Origin: Novosphingobium sp. BW1
Lineage (GTDB): Bacteria; Pseudomonadota; Alphaproteobacteria; Sphingomonadales; Sphingomonadaceae
Length of the DNA stretch: 64,000 bases
Assembly: GCF_008107685.1 (NCBI RefSeq)
Contig: NZ_VIRF01000090.1
Span: 186,001 to 250,000, forward strand
Direction of reading: 5' to 3'
Position numbers and translations under genes: made by a program. The notes beneath the pieces are model-generated. The model was not told the DNA's origin. It saw nothing but the letters and a program-made list of their open reading frames with translations, and made no database searches. Positions 52,777 to 60,206 of this stretch are shown piece after piece (positions within the stretch are counted from its first letter, which is position 1; each line of letters begins with the position of its first letter).

Positions 52777-52790
52777 GAGCCTTCCGCCCT

Positions 52791-53639
52791 TCAGCCCATC
52801 AGCTGACCCAGCGCTTGGCCCAGAGGGCGCGCGATGGGCACAATATTCTGTTCCTCCAGGAAGCGCCGCTCGTTGCGGGTGAGTGTCTCCACGTCGAGCA
52901 CGGCATAGTGCCGCGCGGACGAACGCTTCATGATCTGGCGCGCATAGGTGCGCAGAAGCTGATCGTCGAAGCGGCAGCCCAGAAACACGAAACCAAGCCC
53001 CATGCGGCGATGCCGGACCTCCTCGGGGATCGGGGTCTGGATGTCGATCTCGGTGAGGACTTCGACATAGTCCGCATCGGTGATGAGGAAGTTCGCATCA
53101 GGCGCGATGCCGCCATGGGGCGTATAAAGCAGCGTCGTCGCGGCCTCGGCCTCCTGCGCCTTCGCCGGATCGCCGCCAGACGTGTAGAAACGGAACCAGC
53201 GGTCCTCGCCGATGTGCGCTCGGGTAATCCCCTGGACCTCGGCCCAGTCCTCACGCCCGGACGCCAGAAGCGCCGTGCGCATCTCGCCTGCATACCAGGC
53301 ATCGACGATGAGCGGCAGCGGCAGGCCCGCGAGCCAGCGGTGGAAAGCGCAGGGCAGCACGCCTTGCGAAAAGGCCTCCTTCATCCAGGCCGTCACGGTG
53401 TCGCGAAAGCGGGTGCTCTCGATGTACTGGGCCGCGGCCCAGCAATTGCCCTTCGCGCGGCGCGGCAGCGTGGTCTTGCTCGCAAAGAAGTCAGCCAGCG
53501 CGCCGGTCGAGAGCGGCACCGCGTGGTCGCCCAGCGCCGAAATACCGGGCCCCACGAAAGGCACCAGTTGCCCGGCCCGCAGCCCCTCGCCCACTTCGTC
53601 GAGCAGCACCTCGGGGTTCTCCAGGAGATCGGTTGCCAT
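52791..53639 (-). CDS. SIR2-like protein in the nifT unit
   Basis: 282 residues from the ATG at 53639 (MATDLLENPEVLLDEVGEGL). The NAD-binding loop is VPFVGPGISALG (G-x-G-I-S), and KGNCWAAAQYIESTRFRD plays the GN-x-W/A-x-Q part of SIR2-like folds. The conserved C-terminal strand-helix is GFVFLGCRFDDQLLRTYA. It is the SIR2_2-like form often seen in NAD-consuming effectors and also, as I recall, in some nif clusters. The catalytic His is not obvious, so NAD hydrolysis or deacylation is unproven. It follows nifT by five bases; last gene of unit D, which has a NifA-type promoter. Confidence 0.75.
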   Translation of the reverse strand: MATDLLENPEVLLDEVGEGLRAGQLVPFVGPGISALGDHAVPLSTGALADFFASKTTLPRRAKGNCWAAAQYIESTRFRDTVTAWMKEAFSQGVLPCAFHRWLAGLPLPLIVDAWYAGEMRTALLASGREDWAEVQGITRAHIGEDRWFRFYTSGGDPAKAQEAEAATTLLYTPHGGIAPDANFLITDADYVEVLTEIDIQTPIPEEVRHRRMGLGFVFLGCRFDDQLLRTYARQIMKRSSARHYAVLDVETLTRNERRFLEEQNIVPIARPLGQALGQLMG

Positions 53640-53644
53640 CACGC

Positions 53645-53863
53645 TCAGTCCTCTTCCACGGTGGCGCGCTTCTTCGCCTCGACGGTGATCGGCAGGCGCG
53701 TGTCGTCGGCCAGCCAGGGCAGTTCGAGCACCCATCCGTTGGCCAGGCGCACCCAGCCACCCCACAGGCTTTCCTTCTCGACCTCCACGATCGGCTCCTC
53801 CAGGTCTTTCTTGGGCACGTAGGCCGAGAGCTGTCCCTCGGCGCGGCGAATCATGACTTTCAC
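53645..53863 (-). CDS. nifT: NifT/FixU
   Basis: A 72-residue protein from the GTG at 53863, starting MKVMIRRAEGQLSAYVPKKD. It contains IVEVEKESLWGGWVRLANGW-like residues (GGWVRLANGWVLELP), the NifT signature. Small beta-rich protein often next to nifK; here in a separate unit. Function not essential in other species. Four bases after the LRV gene. Confidence 0.93.
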   Translation of the reverse strand: MKVMIRRAEGQLSAYVPKKDLEEPIVEVEKESLWGGWVRLANGWVLELPWLADDTRLPITVEAKKRATVEED

Positions 53864-53866
53864 AGG

Positions 53867-54712
53867 CTAGGTCTCCTTCGCGGAATCATCTGGCGCGGGG
53901 AAGGCGACGACGGCAGCCCCCTGTATTCCGTCGTGGCCCTCAAGTTGGCGCGCCAGTTCGGGCACGGCCTCGATGCGCGTGCGGGCAAGCTCGCGGATGG
54001 CGGGTTCCTCGTCATCGAGCAGTGCGACAAGGTCCTCCTCGGCCAGCCGCTCGGCAACCGTGAAGCGAACGCGCATGTCGCTGTCCTGGACCAGCAGGCG
54101 CAGGGGATCGGGCGGCAGCCGTCCGGCAACCTCGCGGCGCACCAGCGGGTCGGGGTCGAACGCCATGTCAGGCAGCGCGCGCAGGTCGATCCGCCGGGCC
54201 ACCCAGGCGCGCACCTCGGGATCGGGGTCGTGGCGCACCAGCGGCAGCATCTCCACCGGCATGCGCCGCACCGCAGTGATGCGCACCATGTAGGCCTCGT
54301 CGCGGATCGCGGGCACCAGGTCGGCGCAGGTCAGGCGCGAGGCCGCCGCGATGCGCACGTCGATGTCCTCATCGTGGATCATGTCCCGGATCCTCTCCAC
54401 AGGCAGGCGCAGTGTTGCCATGGCGCGGACTTCGGGTTCGGGATCGTCCAGCAGGGGAACGAGCCGGAACACCGTGGCATGCCGGGCGGCACCGGCGCGC
54501 ACCTCGAAATAGGGATGGTCAAGGTACTGGTCGGCAAGCTCGGGGTTGGCACGCAGGAACGTCTCCACCCGGCGCGCACGGCGGTCGCGGATGCAGGCAC
54601 GGCCCTTGGCGCACAGGCCCATCGCGTTGATGGCCTGGTGGTCGCACTCGCGGCAGCGCACCGGGCGCCCCTTCCAGTCGAGCGCGGCGCCCAGGTTGCC
54701 CTCGTAGGCCAT
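53867..54712 (-). CDS. 4Fe-4S leucine-rich-repeat-variant (LRV) protein
   Basis: 281 residues from the ATG at 54712 (MAYEGNLGAALDWKGRPVRC). The N-terminal cysteine cluster is VRCRECDHQAINAMGLCAKG with a fourth Cys just after (RACI), the LRV [4Fe-4S] motif. About eight LRV/HEAT-like repeats follow, each near DPDPEVRAWVARRIDLRALP and RVRFTVAERLAEEDLV. This matches the LRV protein first described from Azotobacter near nif genes. It is probably a binding or maturation factor. Between fdxN and nifT. Confidence 0.88.
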   Translation of the reverse strand: MAYEGNLGAALDWKGRPVRCRECDHQAINAMGLCAKGRACIRDRRARRVETFLRANPELADQYLDHPYFEVRAGAARHATVFRLVPLLDDPEPEVRAMATLRLPVERIRDMIHDEDIDVRIAAASRLTCADLVPAIRDEAYMVRITAVRRMPVEMLPLVRHDPDPEVRAWVARRIDLRALPDMAFDPDPLVRREVAGRLPPDPLRLLVQDSDMRVRFTVAERLAEEDLVALLDDEEPAIRELARTRIEAVPELARQLEGHDGIQGAAVVAFPAPDDSAKET

Positions 54713-54741
54713 GACCCGTTCCGTCCCCTCGTGCGCGCCGG

Positions 54742-54936
54742 TCAGGCCGGCACGCAGGTCTTGGGGACGGGGCAGACCGTGTCGCACTGCGGATGGTCGT
54801 ACTCGCCCGCGCACTCGGTGCACTTGGCGGGATCGATGATGAAGGTATCGCCCTTCATCGAGATCGCCGCGTTCGGGCATTCGAATTCGCACGCGCTGCA
54901 CCCGGTGCACTGCGACACGATGATCTTGTAGGCCAT
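54742..54936 (-). CDS. fdxN: FdxN-type ferredoxin, second copy
   Basis: 64 residues from the ATG at 54936 (MAYKIIVSQCTGCSACEFECPN), with a second cluster motif CTECAGEYDHPQCDTVCPV. 2[4Fe-4S] ferredoxin similar to the one behind nifB. First gene of unit D, 34 bases from its sigma-54 promoter. Confidence 0.95.
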   Translation of the reverse strand: MAYKIIVSQCTGCSACEFECPNAAISMKGDTFIIDPAKCTECAGEYDHPQCDTVCPVPKTCVPA

Positions 54937-54969
54937 GGTCGTCCTCCTGCCTGTGTCCACTCGAGTGGA

Positions 54970-54985
54970 AGCAGGAAGCGTGCCA
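54970..54985 (-). promoter_or_regulatory. Sigma-54 promoter of the fdxN-LRV-nifT-SIR2 unit
   Basis: TGGCACG-CTTC-CTGCT on the minus strand; the only departure from consensus is C for T at the first base of the -12 block. Confidence 0.9.
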
Positions 54986-55029
54986 GCCAGAAAGATCAGG
55001 ATTTATGTTGAATTAGAACCACACCATGA

Positions 55030-55045
55030 TGTCCGGGACCCGACA
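55030..55045. promoter_or_regulatory. NifA upstream activator site of unit D
   Basis: TGT CCGGGACCCG ACA; 45 bases upstream of the -24 element and close to the 3' end of the porin gene. Confidence 0.75.
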
Positions 55046-55080
55046 AACGTGTCCGGTTTCGCCCATCGTGCAGGCGCGTG

Positions 55081-56487
55081 TCAGAAGTGGACCGTCGCGC
55101 TGGTATAGCCGTAAAGCGTATCGCCCCAGCCGTTGGCACCGCTCGCATTCCTCAGGAAATCGCCGCGAAACAGCACTGCCCCGCCGATGTCAACTTCCAG
55201 CACCCGGGGCACCAGCCAATAGCCCGCGCGTGCCTCCAGCTGGTAGCCGGCGAAACGACCCGCGTTCCCCTCGGCGTCCGAAACACCGGTCGAGGAAAAA
55301 CTGTCCTCAAGACTGTCAGCCCAGTTCGCCCGGCCCATCGCCGCAAGAGTGAGCCGCTTGCCCGGACTTGCCTGGACCAGCGCCCCCACCGAGCGGATAT
55401 TGGCACGGCCCAACGCGCCGTAGAGCGAAGTCGGACCGAACTCGAAACGGCGCGCGCCAAACAACGTGTCGAAACGGCTGTAGGAGCCCTCTCTCTTGTC
55501 GCCCGAGACGAGATCGAGCTCGAGCGCCACGCGCGGGCTCCAGCCGCCGGCAAAACGGTAGCCTACCTCGGCGTGCGCGAAGTAGGCTGAGACGTCGCGC
55601 TTCCGCGCGCCCGGCGCCGTCGAATTGCGGATATTGCCGAACTGGTAGGCACCCTCGACGTCGAAATCCAGGCGCCCCGGCGTACTCGTGCGCGACAGCC
55701 GCGCGCCCGCCGTACGCAGGTGCCGGTTGCGCGTGGCACGCGATGGCGTGTCGTCCTCGTCGAGGGCGTAGAAATAGCCCTCCAGCGCCGCCCCGCCGAG
55801 GCCGATCGGCGTGCGCGCAAAGGCGCCCCAGAAGGTCTGGTCAAAGCCCTGGCTATCGGCGTGCACATGGTTGCCCAGAATGCCATCCCGGTCGCTCGGC
55901 AAGCGCCGTACGGGCATCGTGTAGAAGGCCGAGACGGCCTCTCCGCCTTTACCCGTCCAGTCCGCCCGAAAGCCGGTGAAGGCGTTGATCGTGTTGCGAA
56001 AGCGATTGCGCGCGACAAGGCGGCGCGAGCCCATGTCCATAGTGAAGCGCCCGACCTGAAGGTGCGCGGAGGTTCCTTCGCCCAGCGCCTTGCCGAAATC
56101 GAAGGCGACATAGGCCTGCGTCACCGCCAGCGCGTTGACCTCGGTGGTGCCAAGCGAGCTACCCTCACCCCCGCCATAGGCCCGCGAATCAGTAATCTCG
56201 CCGCCCACCTGCACCGGCCCTGCGTCGTAGGTGACCTGCAGATCGCTGCGTAAAAGGAGCGCGTCGCTGCTGCGCGCGCGGCCGGGACGGAACTGGTTGT
56301 CGATCGCCTCGTAACGGGCCCGCACATGGCCTTCGACCGTCAGCCCCTCGGGATTGCCAAGAGCCTTCTGGAGGCTCGGCGCGCTGTCCTCTCCGGCCTG
56401 GGCCACGCCCGGCACGAGAGGCAGGACAAGGACATGGAACAGGACTGCGTATCGGGCGCCGCGAGCGCCACGCAACATCGTCGTCAT
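55081..56487 (-). CDS. Alginate-export-family outer-membrane porin
   Basis: 468 residues from the ATG at 56487 (MTTMLRGARGARYAVLFHVL), with signal peptide cleavage near AQA-G. The mature protein is a beta-barrel of alternating strands (VEGHVRARYEAIDNQFRPG; LQVGRFTMDMGSRRLVARNRFRNT) and ends in the Phe signature TSATVHF. This matches the alginate_exp (AlgE-like) porin family. Substrate unknown; small anions, organic acids or uronate chains are possible. Divergent from modA and flanked by a palindrome resembling a ModE box, so it might take up molybdate or be Mo-regulated. Confidence 0.8.
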   Translation of the reverse strand: MTTMLRGARGARYAVLFHVLVLPLVPGVAQAGEDSAPSLQKALGNPEGLTVEGHVRARYEAIDNQFRPGRARSSDALLLRSDLQVTYDAGPVQVGGEITDSRAYGGGEGSSLGTTEVNALAVTQAYVAFDFGKALGEGTSAHLQVGRFTMDMGSRRLVARNRFRNTINAFTGFRADWTGKGGEAVSAFYTMPVRRLPSDRDGILGNHVHADSQGFDQTFWGAFARTPIGLGGAALEGYFYALDEDDTPSRATRNRHLRTAGARLSRTSTPGRLDFDVEGAYQFGNIRNSTAPGARKRDVSAYFAHAEVGYRFAGGWSPRVALELDLVSGDKREGSYSRFDTLFGARRFEFGPTSLYGALGRANIRSVGALVQASPGKRLTLAAMGRANWADSLEDSFSSTGVSDAEGNAGRFAGYQLEARAGYWLVPRVLEVDIGGAVLFRGDFLRNASGANGWGDTLYGYTSATVHF

Positions 56488-56565
56488 CGGAAACTCCCTG
56501 GAGAACGCGCGCGACAGGTCCTTGTGCCTAGCACGGGACAACCGCTTCGGTCGCGGCGCCATTTT

Positions 56566-56585
56566 CTATATATAATCGTATATAG
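56566..56585. promoter_or_regulatory. ModE-box-like palindrome (site 1)
   Basis: CTATATATAATCGTATATAG: perfect arms CTATATA and TATATAG with six bases between. 79 bases upstream of the porin start and 236 bases upstream of modA. It resembles molybdate-responsive boxes in spacing and AT-richness, not in exact sequence. Confidence 0.5.
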
Positions 56586-56783
56586 ATAGTGCAGAATGTC
56601 CAGATCAGGCGCGGCTCGCCATTGCGAAGAGAGAATTTTATCCTCGGACGAGCCGAAAGGGAACACCCGCGTTCCTCGCCACTTATCTGCATTTCTCGGT
56701 CCGACGTCCAGAGAGCGGGACGTCCTCGCCCCGTGCTGCAGCGCAGCGAACGCGGGTTTCGCATCTTTCCCGAAGCCGCATTT

Positions 56784-56803
56784 CAATATACAGATGAATA
56801 TAG
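56784..56803. promoter_or_regulatory. ModE-box-like palindrome (site 2)
   Basis: CAATATACAGATGAATATAG; on the other strand CTATATTCATCTGTATATTG, the same CTATAT-N8-ATAT pattern as site 1. It lies 18 bases upstream of the modA ATG, a position suited to repression. Confidence 0.5.
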
Positions 56804-56820
56804 CAATTTCCGGAGGGATC

Positions 56821-57594
56821 ATGTTGGACCGAATCGGCCGCTGGTGCGCGGCCCTCGCACTGCTGCTGGGACTCGGCCTGTCCTGCCAGGCGGCATGGGC
56901 CGCCGGGCCAACCGTGCTCGCAGCCGCGAGCTTGCGCGAATCGATGAATGCGGCCGCCGATGCCTGGGCGGCTAAGGGCCATGCGCGCCCGGTGATCTCC
57001 TTTGCCGGCTCCTCCGCGCTCGCCCGACAGATCGAGGCAGGAGCCCCGGCCGACATCTTCGTCTCGGCCGACGAGAGGTGGATGGACTATCTTCAGGCGC
57101 GCAAGCTGATCCGCACCGCGACGCGCAGGTCCTTCCTCGCCAACGACATCGTCCTCATCGCCCCCAAGGCAAGCCCGGTCAAGCTGGCGATCAAGCCCGG
57201 CTTCCCGCTCGCCCGCACCCTCGGCAGCCGCCGCCTCGCCATGGCCGACACCAACGCAGTGCCCGCCGGGCGCTACGGCAAGGAAGCGCTCCAGAAGCTG
57301 GGCGTGTGGAACAGCGTTTCGGGCAAGATCGCCAGCGCCGAAAACGTGCGCGTCGCGCTCGCCTTCGTCAGCCGGGACGAAACGCCGCTGGGCGTCGTCT
57401 ATGCCACCGATGCCAAGGCCGATCCGGGCGTGCGCGTCGTCGGCACCTTCCCGCGCTCCACCCATACCCCGATCAGCTACCCCGTCGCGCTGACCGCCAG
57501 GGCCGCCAACCGGGAGGCCGAAGCCTTCCGCACGTTCCTGATTTCCAGCCGGGGCAAGGCCGTCTTTGCCCGCTTCGGGTTCCGCACGAACTGA
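56821..57594 (+). CDS. modA: ModA, molybdate-binding periplasmic protein
   Basis: 257 residues from the ATG at 56821, with GGAGG nine bases upstream. Signal peptide (MLDRIGRWCAALALLLGLGL, cleavage near AWA-A). The mature part starts PTVLAAASLRESMNAAADAW and contains ISFAGSSALARQIEAGAPADIF, the ModA ligand motif with its Ser and Ser/Ala contacts, and MADTNAVPAGRYGKEAL. It captures molybdate for ModBC. Confidence 0.96.
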   Translation: MLDRIGRWCAALALLLGLGLSCQAAWAAGPTVLAAASLRESMNAAADAWAAKGHARPVISFAGSSALARQIEAGAPADIFVSADERWMDYLQARKLIRTATRRSFLANDIVLIAPKASPVKLAIKPGFPLARTLGSRRLAMADTNAVPAGRYGKEALQKLGVWNSVSGKIASAENVRVALAFVSRDETPLGVVYATDAKADPGVRVVGTFPRSTHTPISYPVALTARAANREAEAFRTFLISSRGKAVFARFGFRTN

Positions 57595-57596
57595 GC

Positions 57597-58301
57597 ATGG
57601 CAGGCATCCTCTCCCCAGAGGAATGGCAGGTCGTCGCCCTCTCGCTCAAGGTGAGCGGCGTGGCGATCCTGATCGACCTGCCGCTGGCCTTTGCGCTGGC
57701 CTGGCTGCTCGCGCGCGGGCGTTTTCCGGGCAAGGTGCTGCTTGATGCCATCGTCCACCTCCCGCTCGTGCTGCCGCCGGTGGTGACAGGCTGGATGCTG
57801 CTGCTCGCCTTTGGGAGCAATGGGCCGGCCGGGCGCTTCCTGCTCGACACCTTCGGGCTCGGCCTTATCTTCCGCTGGACCGGCGCGGCGCTTGCCGCCG
57901 CGATCATGGCCTTGCCGCTGATGGTGCGCGCGATCCGGCTTTCGCTCGAGGAAGTCGACCGGCGCCTCGAAAGTGCCGCGCGTACACTGGGCGCCGGGCC
58001 CTGCCGCACCTTCGCCACCGTCACCCTGCCTCTTGCCCTTCCCGGCGTGATGGCCGCGCTTGTCCTCGGTTTTGCGCGTTCCATTGGCGAGTTTGGCGCG
58101 ACGATCACCTTTGCCTCGAATATTCCGGGCGAGACCCGCACGCTGCCGCTCGCGATCTACACCGCGCTGCAGATCCCCGGCAGCGAAGGCGACGTGGCGC
58201 GCCTGGCCGTGATCTCGGTGCTGCTCTCGCTCGCCGCGCTGGTAATCTCCGAAACACTGACCCGGCGCTCCGGGCAGAGGAAGGCCGGCCATGCCCTTTG
58301 A
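57597..58301 (+). CDS. modB: ModB, molybdate ABC transporter permease
   Basis: 234 residues starting two bases after the modA stop. Five TM segments with the EAA loop LESAARTLGAGPCRTFATVTLP, the coupling site for ModC. GFARSIGEFGATITFASN is a typical ModB stretch. Overlaps modC by 11 bases. Confidence 0.96.
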   Translation: MAGILSPEEWQVVALSLKVSGVAILIDLPLAFALAWLLARGRFPGKVLLDAIVHLPLVLPPVVTGWMLLLAFGSNGPAGRFLLDTFGLGLIFRWTGAALAAAIMALPLMVRAIRLSLEEVDRRLESAARTLGAGPCRTFATVTLPLALPGVMAALVLGFARSIGEFGATITFASNIPGETRTLPLAIYTALQIPGSEGDVARLAVISVLLSLAALVISETLTRRSGQRKAGHAL

Positions 58302-59013
58302 CGTCGACATCGCCCTCCAGCGCGGCAGCGCGCACATCGCCGCCCGCTTCCGCGTCGGGCCAGGCCTTACCGCCCTGTTCGGCACCTCCGGCGCGGGCAA
58401 GACGAGCGTGCTCAACGCCGTCGCCGGGCTAATCCGCCCCGACCACGGCCGCATCGCGGTGGGCGACGAGGTGCTCTACGACGGCGCTACGCGCCTGCAC
58501 CTCGCGCCCGAGAAGCGCGCGTGCGGCTATGTCTTTCAGGACAGCCGCCTGTTTCCCCACAAGAACGTCCGCGACAACCTGCTGTTCGGCTGGAAGCTCG
58601 CGCCCGCCGCCCGGCGCTGGATGGCGCTGGAGGAAGCGAGCGAATTCCTCGGCATCGCGCATCTGCTGAGCCGCATGCCTCGCACGCTTTCGGGCGGCGA
58701 GATGCAGCGTGTCGCAATCGGCCGCGCGCTCCTTTCAGGGCCCCGTTTCCTGCTCATGGACGAGCCGCTCTCCTCGCTCGACGAGGAACGGCGCGGCGGA
58801 GTGATGCAAGTCATCGAGCGCATCCGCGACGAACTGGCCCTGCCCATCCTCTACGTCAGTCACGACCGGCGCGAGGTGGACCGGCTTGCCCATCATGTCG
58901 TAACGCTGGGCCCCGAAGGCACACGGGTCACGCCCGGAATCAGGACTTCTGATGCACCCGCGGCGCGTCGCGCAGCGCTGCGCCCAGTTCCGTCCATTCC
59001 GCACAGTCCCTGA
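58291..59013 (+). CDS. modC: ModC, molybdate ABC ATPase without TOBE domain
   Basis: 240 residues: Walker A LFGTSGAGKTSVLNA, signature TLSGGEMQRVAIGRALL, Walker B FLLMDEPLSSLD and the switch His in YVSHDRREVD. Typical ModC proteins are about 350 residues with a C-terminal Mop/TOBE regulatory domain. This one ends after about 25 residues of unrelated tail (RRAALRPVPSIPHSP), so the regulatory domain is missing. Its last 74 bases overlap the 3' end of modE on the other strand. Confidence 0.94.
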   Translation: MPFDVDIALQRGSAHIAARFRVGPGLTALFGTSGAGKTSVLNAVAGLIRPDHGRIAVGDEVLYDGATRLHLAPEKRACGYVFQDSRLFPHKNVRDNLLFGWKLAPAARRWMALEEASEFLGIAHLLSRMPRTLSGGEMQRVAIGRALLSGPRFLLMDEPLSSLDEERRGGVMQVIERIRDELALPILYVSHDRREVDRLAHHVVTLGPEGTRVTPGIRTSDAPAARRAALRPVPSIPHSP

Positions 59014-59323
59014 GGCCGCGGCTCTCCTCCTGGAGGTTGCGGTAGAGCTGCAGAATGCCCCGTCCATACGGGGTCATCCGCGCACCACCGCGTGCCGAAC
59101 CGCCCAGTGCCGTTTCCACCAGCGGTTCGTGCCAGCAGCGGTTCATCGTATCGACCAGCAGCCAGGCCCGGCGGTAGCTCATGCCGATCTTGCGCGCGGC
59201 TGCCGAGATCGAACCTTCCTCGCCAATGGCGTCGAGCAGGTCCGCCTTGCCCGGCCCCATCGCGATCTCATCCCCTGAATATATCTGCAACTTGATCTTC
59301 AAGACTGGTGCGCTCTGGCTCAT
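58940..59323 (-). CDS. ModE-like winged-helix regulator without Mop domains
   Basis: 127 residues from the ATG at 59323 (MSQSAPVLKIKLQIYSGDE). LysR/ModE N-terminal winged helix: EEGSISAAARKIGMSYRRAW, VDTMNRCWHEPLV, and the wing GGARMTPYGRGILQLYRNL. The two Mop domains of classical ModE are absent. Convergent with and overlapping modC. It probably represses modABC or the porin through the palindromes at 56566 and 56784; without Mop domains, how molybdate is sensed is open. Confidence 0.88.
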   Translation of the reverse strand: MSQSAPVLKIKLQIYSGDEIAMGPGKADLLDAIGEEGSISAAARKIGMSYRRAWLLVDTMNRCWHEPLVETALGGSARGGARMTPYGRGILQLYRNLQEESRGLRDCAEWTELGAALRDAPRVHQKS

Positions 59324-59518
59324 CAGCCCGTCTTGGCCCGGATCTATCCGCGTGGCAAGCCATCGCCGCAAAGCGCGTTGGAACACTTGTCTGCACCACT
59401 AAGAGACATGCTAGCGCGCAACAAATGGCCACTTGCCTCGCGTTGAATCGATTGCAATATAACATTGGGGCCTTTGGGCGCGATACGAAACAGAACAATA
59501 AGAAGCGGGACCATAAAC

Positions 59519-60169
59519 ATGAACACTCGTCCGACGGAGACGCCGCAGGCCGGGGCACACCGGCCACGTCGCACCATCAAGCGCCAGCAACCCGGCGTGC
59601 GGCGGCAGGATCTGCTGCAGGTAACCCTCGAATGTCTTGCCAGATTGGGGCCGCGGGGCACCACGGGACGCGAAATCTGCCGGCAAGCCGGAGTCTCGCA
59701 TGGCCTGTTGCGCCACTACTTCACCAACCCGCAGAACCTCCTGCTCGAAACCTACGAAGAGCTCTGCAACCAGGTCATCACGGGTCTTGCCGCCGAACTG
59801 ATAGTGCCCGACCGCGACGCCTGGGCATCGCTCGACGCTTTCTTCGACAAGCTCTTCTCCGACGAATGGGCCAACACCCAGAATCTCGGCGCCTGGCTCG
59901 CCTTCTGGTCGCTCGTGCGCAGCAATCCCGAATTTGCGGCGCACAACGATGCCCTCAACACTGAAGTCCGGCGACTGCTGGCCGATGCGATGTCACGCCT
60001 TTCCGAGCGCCCCTTGGGATCTTCGATGGACGATGCCGTCGCGATCATGGCCGCCACCATGGACGGCCTCTGGTTCGAGTACTGCCTCTCCCCCAACCAC
60101 CTCTCGCGCGAGCGGGGCATGGAATTGTGCAAACGCACCTTGCGCATGCTCATTCCCGAAGGCTCCTGA
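59519..60169 (+). CDS. TetR-family regulator (BetI-like)
   Basis: 216 residues from the ATG at 59519 (MNTRPTETPQAGAHRP). N-terminal HTH LLQVTLECLARLGPRGTTG and REICRQAGVSHGLLRHYF, then a mostly helical ligand domain WASLDAFFDKLFSDEW, VAIMAATMDGLWFEYCLSP. This is the BetI-type arrangement; target unknown. A stretch at 59443-59457 (TTGAATCGATTGCAA) is roughly palindromic and could be an operator. It stands alone between modE and the LysR gene. Confidence 0.85.
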   Translation: MNTRPTETPQAGAHRPRRTIKRQQPGVRRQDLLQVTLECLARLGPRGTTGREICRQAGVSHGLLRHYFTNPQNLLLETYEELCNQVITGLAAELIVPDRDAWASLDAFFDKLFSDEWANTQNLGAWLAFWSLVRSNPEFAAHNDALNTEVRRLLADAMSRLSERPLGSSMDDAVAIMAATMDGLWFEYCLSPNHLSRERGMELCKRTLRMLIPEGS

Positions 60170-60206
60170 GGCCCGAAACGGGCTGACACGAGAGACTTAA
60201 AGCACC

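Larger units (their letters stand above)
56488..56820. other. porin / modA divergent regulatory region
   Basis: 333 bases without a gene. Two related AT-rich palindromes of the form CTATAT-N8-ATAT(A/T)G are listed below. No other protein-coding frame with a ribosome site is visible. Confidence 0.6.

Noticed and set aside
51717..53822. A 701-codon open frame on the plus strand over the CNNM-like and SIR2-like genes
   Set aside because: It lies in another frame of two real genes, and the product is Arg/Pro/Ala-rich without any motif.
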